Shown: positions 9,119-19,492, counted from the first letter of the stretch. The stretch: 64,000 nt of DNA from Psychroserpens burtonensis DSM 12212 (GCF_000425305.1 NZ_AUDE01000010.1:62001-126000); one strand, 5' to 3'. The notes: a model not told the origin generated them from the sequence alone. Translations and numbers: made by a program.

Positions 9119-10229
9119 TTATAACTGGTTTGGATTCTCCTCTTTTTGTCCCATCATCATCAAATACGCTTTTAAGAACGGTTCAATATCACCATCCATA
9201 ACTGCATCTACATTTCCAGTTTCATGCGCAGAACGCACATCTTTAACCAATTTGTAAGGATGCATCACATAATTTCTAATCTGACTTCCCCATTCAATCT
9301 TCATTTTTCCAGCTTCAATATCATCACGCTGTGCTAATTGCTTTTGTAACTCTATTTCGTAAAGCTGAGATTTTAGCATTTGCATAGCACGGGATCTGTT
9401 ATCGTGTTGCGAACGTGTTTCAGAACATGAAATTTGTATTCCACTTGGTTTGTGAGTTAATTGTACTTTGGTTTCAACCTTGTTAACATTTTGTCCACCA
9501 GCACCACTTGAACGTGCAGTAGTAATTTCTATATCTGCAGGATTGATATCAATTTCTATAGTATCATCTACTAAAGGATATACATATACCGAAGCAAAAC
9601 TTGTATGACGTTTCGCATTACTATCAAAAGGAGAAATTCTTACCAATCTGTGAACACCATTTTCACCTTTAAGCCATCCAAAGGCATAATCGCCTTCAAT
9701 TTCTATAGTTACGGTTTTAATGCCAGCAACATCACCACCTTGGAAGTTGAGTTCTTTGACTTTAAATCCACTTTTTTCAGCATACATTAAATACATACGC
9801 ATGAGCATGCTAGCCCAATCACAAGATTCTGTTCCCCCAGCACCAGCAGTAATTTGAAGCACAGCACTAAGCGAGTCACCTTCTTCAGATAACATATTTT
9901 TGAACTCTAATTTTTCTATAAGTAATAACGCTTTGTCAAATCTGCTTTGTACATCTTCTGCAGTAGCTTCATCTTCTTTAAAGAATTCATAAACAACTTC
10001 CAAATCTTCAACAAGCGTTTGAGATGTTTTATAATCCTGAACCCAAGCCTTCTTTGTTCTCAAGGATTTCATGATTAATTCGGCCTCCTTTGAGTTGTTC
10101 CAAAAGTTAGGATCAAAGGTTTGTTCCTCTTCGTTAGAAATCTCTATTAATTTAGCATCTATGTCAAAGATAGTGCCTAAGTTTATCGAGGCGTGTATTG
10201 AGATCTTTAATTTGATCTGATGTTATCAT
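9119..10229 (-). CDS. prfB: Peptide chain release factor 2, with programmed +1 frameshift
   Basis: Releases finished proteins at UGA and UAA. The gene is read in two frames. Codons 1-21 run from ATG 10229 ([11 protein letters not shown]...) to CTT and then hit an in-frame TGA at 10166-10164. A +1 slip on CTT-TGA-C gives GAC and joins the long second frame (10165 to 9119), for 369 residues in all. The site CTT TGA C preceded by an AGG three codons upstream is the classical RF2 autoregulatory frameshift. The codon-recognition tripeptide region and the GGQ peptidyl-release motif ([14 protein letters not shown]) are present. An annotation starting at the internal ATG 10072 would miss the first 52 residues. 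Confidence 0.96.
10161..10180 (-). promoter_or_regulatory. prfB programmed +1 frameshift site
   Basis: On the minus strand the order is AGG, CAC TAT, CTT, TGA, C. At low RF2 the ribosome pauses on UGA, the Shine-Dalgarno-like AGG pulls, and the tRNA slips from CUU to UUU. This is the known RF2 autoregulation loop. Confidence 0.93.
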
Positions 10230-11028
10230 TATGAATAATTTTCAGTAAAATTAATATTTATATTCTAGAGAAAAAATTAAAACCTCAATATGTTTAGTTC
10301 TAAGATATATAAGTCAATTGTTTAAAGTCTTGATAAATTTCTATGTGTAAAGGAATGAAAGTGACAGTTCTTTTAAAAAAGAAACATTTGTCTAACCTTA
10401 CAATATAAGGTTCAAAATCTAATTAGTAAAACCCTTTTAAACTTCTAATATGGTTTGCTTTAACAAGGGTTAGAGCTCTATCAAGATGGTGATGCTAGTC
10501 TTGTTTCAATGTTTTATAAATAGCTTTTGATATAATCTAGGTGAGTAAAAATATCTTCTATAATAGCCTCGTTTTCTTTTAACTTCCGTAAAGTGGACCA
10601 AAGTAACGTTATAATCTGTCTTGCTGTTCATACTTATAACGCCAATGTCTATTTACTGTAGATCTATTAATTGTAAGTGCTACTTAGTATTCTGGAATTT
10701 CTTATTCAACCAGATGTACCTGTCTCTGATCTTCTTTAAGTGAATTGATGTCTTTTTTCTCAAAGGGCGACTTATAGTATTTAGTTTAGACTTGTAGTTT
10801 TTAAGAGATTTTCTTTTTACTTCAAGACTAATAAATATAGTTTTAGAAAACAGTCTGGTACAGAAGACATCAAGGATAGGTTTTAAAGAACAATTTTTGA
10901 TAATTACTACAGAAACAAACTTAAATCTAGAACCATAAGTTTTACAATAACTGAGATACCTATTATTTTAATAGATCTCAATTATAATTAAGACAAAAAA
11001 TAAGTAAATTTATACCTTTAAAAATAAT
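10230..11028. other. 800-bp gap with a possible decayed gene
   Basis: No intact gene. On the minus strand two short open stretches look protein-like: one at about 10650-10720 reads like a helix-turn-helix (ALTINRSTVNRHW), and one at about 10523-10620 reads LWSTLRKLKENEAIIEDIF. Stops and frameshifts separate them, so they may be remnants of a transposase or regulator, but no family could be named. An imperfect hairpin (GAGAT...ATCTC with CTATT/AATAG inside) is at about 10952-10979, upstream of the metalloprotease gene. A near -7 box, TACCTTTA, lies at about 11010. Confidence 0.35.
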
Positions 11029-13437
11029 ATGAAACAGTTTATTCTTAGCGCCATTACATTTTTTCTTATTCTCAATGTGTTCTCACAGAAATTAGATTCC
11101 AAAAAATTAAAAGACTACAATGGGTTTTTTGATTTCCATTATGAAGAATCTACAGACAAGATCTATTTAGAAGTAAAGGATTTAGATAAAGAATTTTTAT
11201 ATGCTAATTCTTTAGCAACTGGAGTTGGATCCAATGATATTGGATTAGATAGAGGACAGTTAGGAGGAGAACGATTAGTTAAATTTAAAAAGGCTGGTAA
11301 TAAATTGTTACTCGTTCAGCCTAATTTAGATTATAGAGCTATTACAAATAATGAGTTGGAGAAAAAAAGTATAGAGCAAGCTTTTGCACAATCCGTAATT
11401 TTTGGTTTTAAAATCATAGAAAACAATAATGGAACCTACATTATTGACCTCACATCATTTTTAATGCAAGATGCTCACGGTGTTGAAAATCGGTTAAAAG
11501 GAGAAGGTTCTTACAAACTAGACTTAAGCAAAAGTGCTTTATCCTTGGATAGAACAAAAGCTTTCCCTAAAAATATAGAATTTGAAGCATTATTAACTTT
11601 TAAAGGTGAACCTAAGGGGAAAAATATTAAAAGCGTTACACCAACGTCTTCATTAGTGAGCGTTATACAACATCATAGTTTTATAGAGTTGCCAGATGAT
11701 GGATATAAAATGCGAGAGTTTGATGCGAGAAGTGGAGCGATATCTATGTCTTATTTAGATTATGCGACACCAATTCAAGATCCTATTAGAAAACGATACA
11801 TCATTCGTCACCGTTTAGAAAAGAAAGATTCAAGTGCTCTTATGAGTGAAGCTAAAAAACCTATTATCTATTATCTCGATCCCGGAACTCCAGAACCAGT
11901 GCGTTCTGCTTTATTGGAAGGAGCGAGTTGGTGGAATCAAGCCTATGAGTCTATAGGATTTAAAGAGGCGTTTCAAGTTAAAATGTTACCAGATAATGTA
12001 GATCCTATGGATTGTCGTTACAACGTGATTCAATGGGTACATCGTTCTACACGAGGTTGGAGTTATGGAGGAAGTGTTGTCGATCCTAGAACTGGAGAAA
12101 TTATTAAAGGGCACGTGAGTTTAGGGAGTTTACGTATTCGTCAGGATTTTTTGATAGCGCAAGCCTTGATGGATAAACCTTTTGCAGAGCGTGATGATAA
12201 TTATCAACCTATGTTAGATATGGCTTTGGCGAGAATTAGACAATTGAGTGCGCATGAAGTTGGTCATACAATTGGGTTTACACATAATTTTGCTGCAAGT
12301 GCAAATGGTAGATCGTCTGTTATGGATTATCCGCATCCTGCGATTTCTATTACCAACGGAAATATCGACTTTTCAAATGCTTATGCTGTTGGAATAGGAG
12401 CTTGGGATAAGGTAACTGTCGCGTATTCGTATTCTGAATTTGATGCTAATACTATCGAGAAAGATAAATTAAACACTATTTTAAGTGATGCGAATACTTC
12501 TGGTTTGCAATTCATATCAGATTCTGATGCCAGAGCGGAAGGTGGGGCACACCAATTTGCACATCTTTGGGATAATGGTAAAAGTGCTTCACAAGAATTA
12601 GAAAACCTAATGACCTTAAGAGCGCAAGCGATTTCAAATTTTTCTGTGGAAAACATTCGTGATGGAGAACCGTATTCGGTTTTAGAAGATGTGTTTGTAC
12701 CTCTTTATTTTTTCCATCGCTTTCAAGTGGAAGCAGCGACGAAAGTTATTGGCGGATTAGATTATAACTACGCGGTGAAAGGTGATGGACAAACTATTGT
12801 AAAACCTGTTGATGTAAAGACGCAAAAAGAAACTTTAGAACAAATCTTAACTACTATTTCAGCGGAAGCGTTAGCCATTCCGAAGTCAACATTAAAACTC
12901 TTCCCACCACGAGCTTATGGTTACAGTAGAACGCGAGAATCTTTCAAAGGAAAAACAGGAGTCGCTTTTGATCCCATGAGTGCGGCAGTCACAGCGAGCG
13001 ATATGACCTTGAAATTATTACTAAACTCTCAACGCGCTAATCGCATAATTCAGCAAAAAAGTTTAGATAACAAACAATTAGGGTTTGACGACCTATTACA
13101 ACACGTTTTAGAGGCTTCCTTTGGAAAGCGATATAATGATGTTTATAAAGATGAGATTCAGCAATTAATTAATGAGCGTGTTTTGCTACATGTAATGAAT
13201 TTAGCAGTAAGTGATCAATCTATATTTCAAGTGAAAGCAAAAGCAAATGATGCTATAAATTCATTATCTAGAGATTATCTTGCAGATAAAAAGAAACCAT
13301 CACAGTATGCAGCTCAATTTGCAATGCTAATAAAAGAATTTAGAGAACACCCAGAAAAATTTAAAATAGAAAACGCTCCAAAAATACCCGATGGTTCACC
13401 AATTGGTAGTGGTTTTTGCAATTATAATGAGAATTAA
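11029..13437 (+). CDS. Secreted zinc-dependent metalloprotease (DUF5117/DUF4953 type)
   Basis: 802 residues with a signal peptide (about 1-19, ending LNVFSQ). The central zinc site is HEVGHTIGFTHN: zinc ligands H409, H413 and H419 with general base E410, the metzincin-like HExxHxxGxxH pattern. The N-terminal part (about 30-200) and the large C-terminal part correspond to the DUF5117-DUF5118-DUF4953 layout common in Bacteroidota proteases. No T9SS sorting domain is present at the C-terminus, so it should be periplasmic or outer-membrane associated. The stop is 2 bp before the threonine aldolase start, so the two are probably co-transcribed. Substrate unknown. Confidence 0.9.
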   Translation: MKQFILSAITFFLILNVFSQKLDSKKLKDYNGFFDFHYEESTDKIYLEVKDLDKEFLYANSLATGVGSNDIGLDRGQLGGERLVKFKKAGNKLLLVQPNLDYRAITNNELEKKSIEQAFAQSVIFGFKIIENNNGTYIIDLTSFLMQDAHGVENRLKGEGSYKLDLSKSALSLDRTKAFPKNIEFEALLTFKGEPKGKNIKSVTPTSSLVSVIQHHSFIELPDDGYKMREFDARSGAISMSYLDYATPIQDPIRKRYIIRHRLEKKDSSALMSEAKKPIIYYLDPGTPEPVRSALLEGASWWNQAYESIGFKEAFQVKMLPDNVDPMDCRYNVIQWVHRSTRGWSYGGSVVDPRTGEIIKGHVSLGSLRIRQDFLIAQALMDKPFAERDDNYQPMLDMALARIRQLSAHEVGHTIGFTHNFAASANGRSSVMDYPHPAISITNGNIDFSNAYAVGIGAWDKVTVAYSYSEFDANTIEKDKLNTILSDANTSGLQFISDSDARAEGGAHQFAHLWDNGKSASQELENLMTLRAQAISNFSVENIRDGEPYSVLEDVFVPLYFFHRFQVEAATKVIGGLDYNYAVKGDGQTIVKPVDVKTQKETLEQILTTISAEALAIPKSTLKLFPPRAYGYSRTRESFKGKTGVAFDPMSAAVTASDMTLKLLLNSQRANRIIQQKSLDNKQLGFDDLLQHVLEASFGKRYNDVYKDEIQQLINERVLLHVMNLAVSDQSIFQVKAKANDAINSLSRDYLADKKKPSQYAAQFAMLIKEFREHPEKFKIENAPKIPDGSPIGSGFCNYNEN

Positions 13438-13439
13438 AT

Positions 13440-14459
13440 ATGGTTATAGATTTAAGAAGCGATACGGTTACAAAGCCAACAAAAAGCATGTTGGACGCAA
13501 TGATGACAGCAGATGTTGGTGATGATGTTTATAAAGAAGACCCTTCTGTTAACGCTCTAGAGGGGCGTTTAGCTAAAATGTTTGGTAAAGATCAAGCGCT
13601 GTTTTTTCCAACTGGAAGTATGGCAAATCAAACGGCATTAAAATTACACACCAATCCTGGAGAGCAAGTTATTTGTGATAAATATGCGCACATTTATAAT
13701 TATGAAGGAGGAGGAGCCTCTTTTAATAGCGGAATTTCTTGCAAACTTATAGATGGTCATCGTGGGATGTTTACCGCTAAACAAGTTGTGGAGTCCATAA
13801 ATCCTCCAGATTTTTATCATAGTCCGTTGACAACCTTAGTAGAGGTCGAGAATACGACAAATAAAGGAGGAGGAGCTTGTTGGGATTTTGAAGAATTGAA
13901 ACGCATTAGAACCGTTTGTGACACACATAATTTAGGATATCATTTGGATGGAGCACGTTTTTGGAACGCACTTGTAAATACTAAAGAAACAACTGAAGAC
14001 TATGGACAATTATTTGATACCATATCTGTATGTTTAAGTAAGGGTTTAGGTTGCCCAATAGGATCTGTTCTTGTTGGTAATAACGATATTATGAAAGGGG
14101 CAATTCGTGTTCGTAAAATATTAGGAGGAGGAATGCGTCAAGTTGGTTATTTAGCTGCAGCAGGATTATATGCTTTGGACCATCATATGGACCGGTTAGT
14201 AGATGATCATAAAAAAGCAAAAGAGATTGGTGCCGCATTAGAGGACTTATCTATAATAAAGAAAGTAGAACCTATAGAAACCAATATTGTCATTTTTGAG
14301 TTGGAGTCTCATCTAGATGAAGGTGAGTTTTTAAAACAACTGTCAGATAGGGATATTCGAATTATTGGTATGGGAAGCAATAAGTTGCGTATGGTGACGC
14401 ATTTGAATTATACAGATGCTATGCATGAACGCTTGTTGGAGGCGTTGAATGAGTTTTAG
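13440..14459 (+). CDS. ltaE: Low-specificity L-threonine aldolase
   Basis: PLP-dependent fold-type I enzyme that splits L-threonine or allo-threonine to glycine and acetaldehyde. 339 residues, the usual length. The N-terminal motif DLRSDTVTKPT is diagnostic, LDGARFWNA lies at 169-177, and the PLP lysine is K201 in LSKGLGCPIGS. GGGMRQVG follows as in the family. The ATG comes 2 bp after the stop codon of the metalloprotease gene, which suggests translational coupling in one transcript. Confidence 0.94.
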   Translation: MVIDLRSDTVTKPTKSMLDAMMTADVGDDVYKEDPSVNALEGRLAKMFGKDQALFFPTGSMANQTALKLHTNPGEQVICDKYAHIYNYEGGGASFNSGISCKLIDGHRGMFTAKQVVESINPPDFYHSPLTTLVEVENTTNKGGGACWDFEELKRIRTVCDTHNLGYHLDGARFWNALVNTKETTEDYGQLFDTISVCLSKGLGCPIGSVLVGNNDIMKGAIRVRKILGGGMRQVGYLAAAGLYALDHHMDRLVDDHKKAKEIGAALEDLSIIKKVEPIETNIVIFELESHLDEGEFLKQLSDRDIRIIGMGSNKLRMVTHLNYTDAMHERLLEALNEF

Positions 14460-14527
14460 ATTTTTAATAACAAAATTTTAAAGTCAGTCGCTTGATTGAT
14501 TATTAAGACTAAAGTTGGCAGAAACTT

Positions 14528-15361
14528 ATGGAAAAGCACGAGGTAGATGAAATAGTAAAGACCAAAGCGAAAAAGAAGGAAATAGAAGATCATGACGATA
14601 TTCTAGTAAAACAACTTTGCGAAGGACTTGATACATACCGTAAAAATAGATTATCTACTTTTTTAAGTAGTTTTATGGCAGGCTTGGAAATAGGATTTAG
14701 CTTCTTATTGGTTGCTATTGTCTATAGCATTTTTAATGGGGAAATTAAAGATGAATACATTCCTTATTTAGCATCATTTGTATATCCTCTTGGTTTTATA
14801 TTGGTGGTTTTGGGAAAGTCAATATTGTTTACAGAACAGACCTCTTTGTTATCATTGCCAGTGATTAGTGGGAAGAAAACGGTTGGTGATTTAATGTCAT
14901 TGTGGGGCATCGTTATATTTGGTAATTTAGTAGGAGGCTATTTAATAGGAGCCTTCATTGTATGGATAGGTCCTGAATTGGGTGTCATTTCCTATCAAGG
15001 GATTGAGAACTTAGCCAATCATGTAAATCATTTTACTAGAGATGTTATTCTAGGAAGCTCTGTTTTAGCAGGATGGCTAATGGCCTTGCTGTCATGGATC
15101 ATTACTTCTACTAAAACCACGTCGGGAAAAATACTCATCATATATATGATTACGTTTATAATTGCCATGTCTGGCCTTCATCACAGTATAGTAGGTAACA
15201 TTGAGATATTCGCTGGATTTTTGGTTTCTGATAAAATAACTTTTATTGATTATCTCACCTTCCAATCCACGTCATTATTAGGTAATGCTATTGGTGGAGT
15301 TGTTTTTGTAGCTATTTTAAAATATGGCGCATTTTTAGCAAACAATACGAAAGAAGATTAA
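14528..15361 (+). CDS. Formate/nitrite transporter family channel
   Basis: 277 residues, with a charged cytoplasmic N-terminus (about 1-45) and six membrane helices. FNT-type features are visible: the repeated pore-helix breaks (GLEIGFSFLL near 52, LAGWLMALLSWI near 180) and the MSGLHHSIVGN segment with histidines in the fifth helix region, comparable to the central pore histidine region. This group (YfdC-like) conducts small monovalent anions such as formate, nitrite or related ions across the inner membrane; the substrate cannot be read from the sequence. It follows ltaE by 68 bp and may share its transcript. Confidence 0.85.
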   Translation: MEKHEVDEIVKTKAKKKEIEDHDDILVKQLCEGLDTYRKNRLSTFLSSFMAGLEIGFSFLLVAIVYSIFNGEIKDEYIPYLASFVYPLGFILVVLGKSILFTEQTSLLSLPVISGKKTVGDLMSLWGIVIFGNLVGGYLIGAFIVWIGPELGVISYQGIENLANHVNHFTRDVILGSSVLAGWLMALLSWIITSTKTTSGKILIIYMITFIIAMSGLHHSIVGNIEIFAGFLVSDKITFIDYLTFQSTSLLGNAIGGVVFVAILKYGAFLANNTKED

Positions 15362-15609
15362 AAAACTATAGGCAGTATAAAGAGAAATAATAGTTTTTCT
15401 ATTAAAATTATTTAGTCTGCAGTTTAAATGGACCTTTTCATCAAAGTTATTGATTTAACACCAATTTTTTTTGGTAAAATACTTAACCGCATTTCAGCAA
15501 TAGTTTTTCTTATTATGTAATAATTTGTATCAATTCTCAACACATAGCGACAAAACAATTAAAAGATCAATATCCTCCTTTAAAAAGTTTGAACACTCTA
15601 AGCTTGAGT

Positions 15610-15933
15610 TTACTTGAACATATCCATTCCAGGAATATTAGGCATTCCTTCTTTTGCAACAGCAGCAACCTCAGTTTCATGAACCGTCGTCGCTCGATCA
15701 ATAGCTTTGTTAATCGTAAGAATTAAGTAATCTTCTAACATATCTTTATCTTTAAGTAAGTCGTCATCAATCGTAATCGCTTTTAAAGTACGATTTGCAG
15801 TAATAGTTACTTTTAATTTTTCGTCATTACTATTCATATCAATCAAAACGGTGTGCAAACGTTCTTTTGTTTCTTCTACTTTTTTTTGAGCTTCTTTCAG
15901 TTTGCTCATCATTCCTGTCATATCTCCAAACAT
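15610..15933 (-). CDS. ybaB: YbaB/EbfC family nucleoid-associated protein
   Basis: 107 residues. The N-terminus [21 protein letters not shown] is the helical dimerisation part of the YbaB family, followed by the short beta-sheet ([17 protein letters not shown]) and a C-terminal helix. These proteins form DNA-binding dimers. In many bacteria ybaB lies next to recR or dnaX; here it stands alone. The two flanking gaps (248 and 259 bp) hold no other gene. Confidence 0.9.
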   Translation of the reverse strand: MFGDMTGMMSKLKEAQKKVEETKERLHTVLIDMNSNDEKLKVTITANRTLKAITIDDDLLKDKDMLEDYLILTINKAIDRATTVHETEVAAVAKEGMPNIPGMDMFK

Positions 15934-16010
15934 AATATTGTGTATTAAAAATTATTAATGAATTCGTTTAAGCTTTTTAGATTTTAGTGAAAATTAGTGC
16001 TTTTTTGATC

Positions 16011-16069
16011 ATTTTTCATCTTTTTTTAATTGCATAGCATCGCTACGGAAATAAAAAAAGATGAAAAAT
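16011..16069. repeat. 18-bp perfect inverted repeat with 23-nt spacer
   Basis: ATTTTTCATCTTTTTTTA (16011-16028) is exactly complementary to 16052-16069. The spacer contains a smaller TAGC/GCTA hairpin. It lies between the divergent ybaB and oligopeptidase genes, upstream of both, so it is not a terminator of either. A REP/MITE-like palindrome or a structured leader are possible readings. Confidence 0.6.
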
Positions 16070-16192
16070 GGACGTAAAAGAGCAATTTTTTAGCGAATTA
16101 AAAAAGTTTAATCGAGTTCAACAACAAAATTACTAAATTGCAACGCTTTTAAAAAGAAAAATGCCGTCGCATAATTTTCCGAAGATATTTAT

Positions 16193-18253
16193 ATGAAAAA
16201 GAACATTGAAGCTCCCGTAGCTAGAATAATTCCTAAGAAATTAGAACTCCACAACGATTTAAGAATAGATAATTATTTTTGGCTCAATCAAAGAGAGGAC
16301 CAGAATGTATTAGATTATTTGGAAGAGGAGAACGCTTATTATGAGCAGGAGACATCGCATACAAAAGATTTTGAAGTACAGCTTTTTGAAGAGATGAAAG
16401 CGAGAATAAAGGAAGATGACTCTTCAGTGCCTTATAAATACAATGGATATTGGTACATTGTTAGATATGAAAAGGGTAAAGGCTATCCAATTTACACACG
16501 TAGAAAAGAAACCTTAAAGGCTGATGAAGAATTACTTTTCGATTGTAATGAAATGGCAGAGGGTCATACTTATTTTAGACTGGTAGGCTTAAGTGTGAGT
16601 CCAGATAACACAATGATTACTTTTGGTATGGATCTTACTGGAAGGCGACAATACACATTGCAAATCAAGAGTTTAGTTACTAATGAGGTGTTCTCAGACA
16701 CTATAGAAAACACTACAGGTTCATCAACTTGGGCAAATGATAATTCGACCTTATTTTATGCTAAGAAAGATGAGCAAACATTAAGATCAAACGAGATTTT
16801 TAAGCATAAAATAGGCGATTCAGAAGATCAAGATGTTGTAGTATTTACTGAAGATGATGATACTTTTGGAGCAGCAGTTTACAAAACAAAATCCCGAAAA
16901 TATATAGTTATTGCGTGTTACAGCACGCTAACTAATGAGTTTCATTTTATAAACGCAGATAGACCAGATGATAGTTTTAAAATATTTCAAGATCGTATTC
17001 GCGGATTGGAATATAGCATTTCACATTTTGAAGATCAATTTTATATACTAACAAATAAAGATAAAGCTACCAATTTTAAACTAATGAAGACTCCAGAAAC
17101 TCAAACCGGAATTGATAATTGGGTTGAGGTCATTGCACACCGCGATGAGGTATTGCTTGAAGATATAGAGATTTTTAAAGACTATTTGATTATAAGTGAG
17201 CGTACAAATGGATTAAATGAAATAAGAATTACGCGTTGGGATAAAACCCAAGATTACTATTTGCCATTTGATAATGAAACCTACACTGCTAATGCAGGAA
17301 CTAATGTGGATTTTGATACTGAAATTTTAAGATTCAGTTACAATTCGCTCACAAATCCAGCCTCTGTGATCGATTTCAATATGAGAACCAAGGAGCGAGA
17401 TGTGAAAAAAGAACAAGAAGTTTTAGATCCTAAATTTGATAAAAATAATTATACGTCTGAACGTATTTGGGCAACTGCAGTAGATGGAACTAAAATCCCA
17501 ATGTCTTTAGTAAGACGAAAGGATACAAAACTAGACGGCAATGCACCTTTACTTCAATATGCCTACGGAAGTTATGGTTCTACCATAGATCCATATTTCT
17601 CAACAATACGATTAAGTCTATTAGATAGAGGTTTTATTTATGTCATTGCGCATATTAGAGGAAGTGAATATTTAGGAAGAGATTGGTATGAAAACGGAAA
17701 GCTATTAAAAAAGAAAAACACATTCACAGATTTTATAGATTGCACTAGACACTTAATAGAAAACAAGTATACTTCAAAAGAACATTGTTACGCCATGGGA
17801 GGAAGCGCAGGAGGTTTGTTGATGGGAGTTATTCTTAATCAAGCACCTTATTTGTACAATGGCATTATTTCACAAGTACCTTTCGTGGACGTTGTGACGA
17901 CGATGTTAGATGATACAATCCCATTGACTACAGGTGAATATGATGAATGGGGAAATCCTAATGATAAAGCCTACTATGATTATATTAAAAGCTATTCGCC
18001 TTATGATAATGTGAAAACTCAAGATTATCCGCATTTGTTGGTAACTACAGGTTTAAATGACTCTCAGGTTCAGTATTGGGAGCCTGCGAAATGGGTAGCA
18101 AAGCTGAGAACTCATAAACAAAATACCAATAAGCTGTTTTTGAATACTAATATGGATGCTGGACATGGAGGCGCTTCTGGTCGATTTGAAGCTTTAAAAG
18201 AAGATGCCCAAGAGTATGCTTTTTTACTGGATTTAGAAGGTATTCATGTCTAA
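16193..18253 (+). CDS. ptrB: Oligopeptidase B (S9A prolyl oligopeptidase family)
   Basis: Serine peptidase that cuts short peptides after basic residues. 686 residues: an N-terminal propeller-like domain (about 70-410) and a C-terminal alpha/beta-hydrolase domain. The catalytic triad is S538 (MGGSAGG), D623 (TGLNDSQVQYWEP) and H658 (DAGHGGASGR), as in family S9A. No signal peptide, so cytoplasmic, like PtrB. The spacing of the triad and the YWEPAKW block are characteristic of oligopeptidase B. It is followed by its own spacing of 75 bp and a new promoter for the next gene. Confidence 0.93.
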   Translation: MKKNIEAPVARIIPKKLELHNDLRIDNYFWLNQREDQNVLDYLEEENAYYEQETSHTKDFEVQLFEEMKARIKEDDSSVPYKYNGYWYIVRYEKGKGYPIYTRRKETLKADEELLFDCNEMAEGHTYFRLVGLSVSPDNTMITFGMDLTGRRQYTLQIKSLVTNEVFSDTIENTTGSSTWANDNSTLFYAKKDEQTLRSNEIFKHKIGDSEDQDVVVFTEDDDTFGAAVYKTKSRKYIVIACYSTLTNEFHFINADRPDDSFKIFQDRIRGLEYSISHFEDQFYILTNKDKATNFKLMKTPETQTGIDNWVEVIAHRDEVLLEDIEIFKDYLIISERTNGLNEIRITRWDKTQDYYLPFDNETYTANAGTNVDFDTEILRFSYNSLTNPASVIDFNMRTKERDVKKEQEVLDPKFDKNNYTSERIWATAVDGTKIPMSLVRRKDTKLDGNAPLLQYAYGSYGSTIDPYFSTIRLSLLDRGFIYVIAHIRGSEYLGRDWYENGKLLKKKNTFTDFIDCTRHLIENKYTSKEHCYAMGGSAGGLLMGVILNQAPYLYNGIISQVPFVDVVTTMLDDTIPLTTGEYDEWGNPNDKAYYDYIKSYSPYDNVKTQDYPHLLVTTGLNDSQVQYWEPAKWVAKLRTHKQNTNKLFLNTNMDAGHGGASGRFEALKEDAQEYAFLLDLEGIHV

Positions 18254-18268
18254 TTAAAAAAAAAGTAT

Positions 18269-18276
18269 TAGTTTTG
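18269..18276 (+). promoter_or_regulatory. Predicted -7 box upstream of the cysteine-synthase-like gene
   Basis: TAGTTTTG matches TAnnTTTG and would give a leader of about 45 nt before the ATG at 18329. The -33 element is not clear. Confidence 0.4.
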
Positions 18277-18328
18277 CAAGGTTTTGCGTTTCTGAATTAA
18301 AAAAGTATAAAGCTTATAAATAGCATTT

Positions 18329-19366
18329 ATGAAAAAAGACATCCAAGTATTTGATAACGTTTTACAATTAATAGGTAAAACCCCTCTTATCAAATTAAAT
18401 AAAATGACAAAAGGATTTGAAGGTGACTTCTTTGCAAAAGTTGAAGCTTTTAATCCAGGTCATTCGTCAAAAGACAGAATTGCACTTCACATTATTGAAG
18501 AAGCAGAAAGAAAAGGCCTTTTATCTCTAGGTGATACAATTATAGAAACTACTTCTGGTAATACAGGATTTAGTATTGCTATGATAAGTATCATTAAAGG
18601 TTACGAGTGTATTTTGGCAGTTAGTTCAAAATCATCTCCAGATAAGATTGACATGTTAAAATCTATGGGAGCACAAGTTTACGTGTGTCCTGCAAACGTA
18701 AAGGCAGACGATCCTCGCTCATATTATGAAGTAGCAAAACGCTTACACAATGAAATTAAAGGTTCTGTATATATTAATCAGTACTTTAACCAGCTTAATT
18801 TAGATGCACACTACCATTCTACAGGTCCAGAAATTTGGGAGCAGACAGAAGGACAAATTACACATTTGGTGGCTTGTAGTGGAACAGGAGGAACAATTTC
18901 TGGGATTTCTAAATATCTTAAAGAACAAAACCCAGAGGTAAAAGTTATAGGCGTAGATGCATATGGGTCTGTATTAAAAAAATATCATGAAACTCGCGAG
19001 TTTGATGAAAAAGAGATTTATCCTTACCGTATTGAAGGTTTAGGTAAAAATTTAATCCCAACAGCGACAGATTTTGATTTAATAGATAAATTCGTCAAGG
19101 TTACAGATGAAGAAAGTGCGCATACTGCAAGAGAGATTTCTAAAACAGAAGGTTTGTTTGTTGGCTACACAAGTGGGGCAGCAATGCAAGCAATAAAGCA
19201 ACTTAATGAAGAAGGCGAGTTTAAAAAAGGAGATAAAATCGTTGTTATTTTTCCAGATCATGGGTCACGTTATATGAGTAAAGTATACAGTGATAAATGG
19301 ATGGAAGATCAAGGGTTTTTTGATAGTAAAACGTTGATTTCAGAAAAAATTCAATACATAAAATAG
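18329..19366 (+). CDS. PLP-dependent cysteine synthase/CBS-family enzyme, candidate cysteate synthase
   Basis: 345 residues, fold-type II PLP enzyme of the CysK/CBS group. The PLP lysine is K48 in NPGHSSKDR, and TTSGNTGFS (residues ~74-82) and the phosphate-binding GTGGT (about 191-195) are present. CysK normally reads NPxxSVKDR and TSGNTGI/L; the variant GHSSKDR and extra C-terminal 30 residues suggest a different substrate. The next gene is an AONS-family acyltransferase of the type that uses cysteate for capnine synthesis, and sulfonolipid producers use a cysteine-synthase homologue to make cysteate. I therefore favour cysteate synthase, while ordinary cysteine or cystathionine synthesis cannot be excluded. 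Confidence 0.8.
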   Translation: MKKDIQVFDNVLQLIGKTPLIKLNKMTKGFEGDFFAKVEAFNPGHSSKDRIALHIIEEAERKGLLSLGDTIIETTSGNTGFSIAMISIIKGYECILAVSSKSSPDKIDMLKSMGAQVYVCPANVKADDPRSYYEVAKRLHNEIKGSVYINQYFNQLNLDAHYHSTGPEIWEQTEGQITHLVACSGTGGTISGISKYLKEQNPEVKVIGVDAYGSVLKKYHETREFDEKEIYPYRIEGLGKNLIPTATDFDLIDKFVKVTDEESAHTAREISKTEGLFVGYTSGAAMQAIKQLNEEGEFKKGDKIVVIFPDHGSRYMSKVYSDKWMEDQGFFDSKTLISEKIQYIK

Positions 19367-19387
19367 GTAGTATTTTTAACGCTTTTG

Positions 19388-19425
19388 AAATCCTATTATG
19401 ATATATCATGATAGGATTTTCTGTT
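19388..19425 (+). terminator. Terminator after the cysteine-synthase-like gene
   Basis: AAATCCTAT (19388-19396) pairs with ATAGGATTT (19411-19419); the loop is itself self-complementary (ATGATATATCAT). T-rich sequence follows. It lies 22 bp after the stop codon. Confidence 0.7.
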
Positions 19426-19484
19426 TTTATAATAATTATGAACATTGGTTCATAAAAATATTATGCATTCATAATATAATTAAC

Positions 19485-19492
19485 TAATTTTG
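19485..19492 (+). promoter_or_regulatory. Predicted -7 box of the AONS-family gene
   Basis: TAATTTTG matches TAnnTTTG; it would leave a leader of about 80 nt before the ATG at 19579. It suggests that this gene has its own promoter after the terminator at 19388. Confidence 0.4.
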
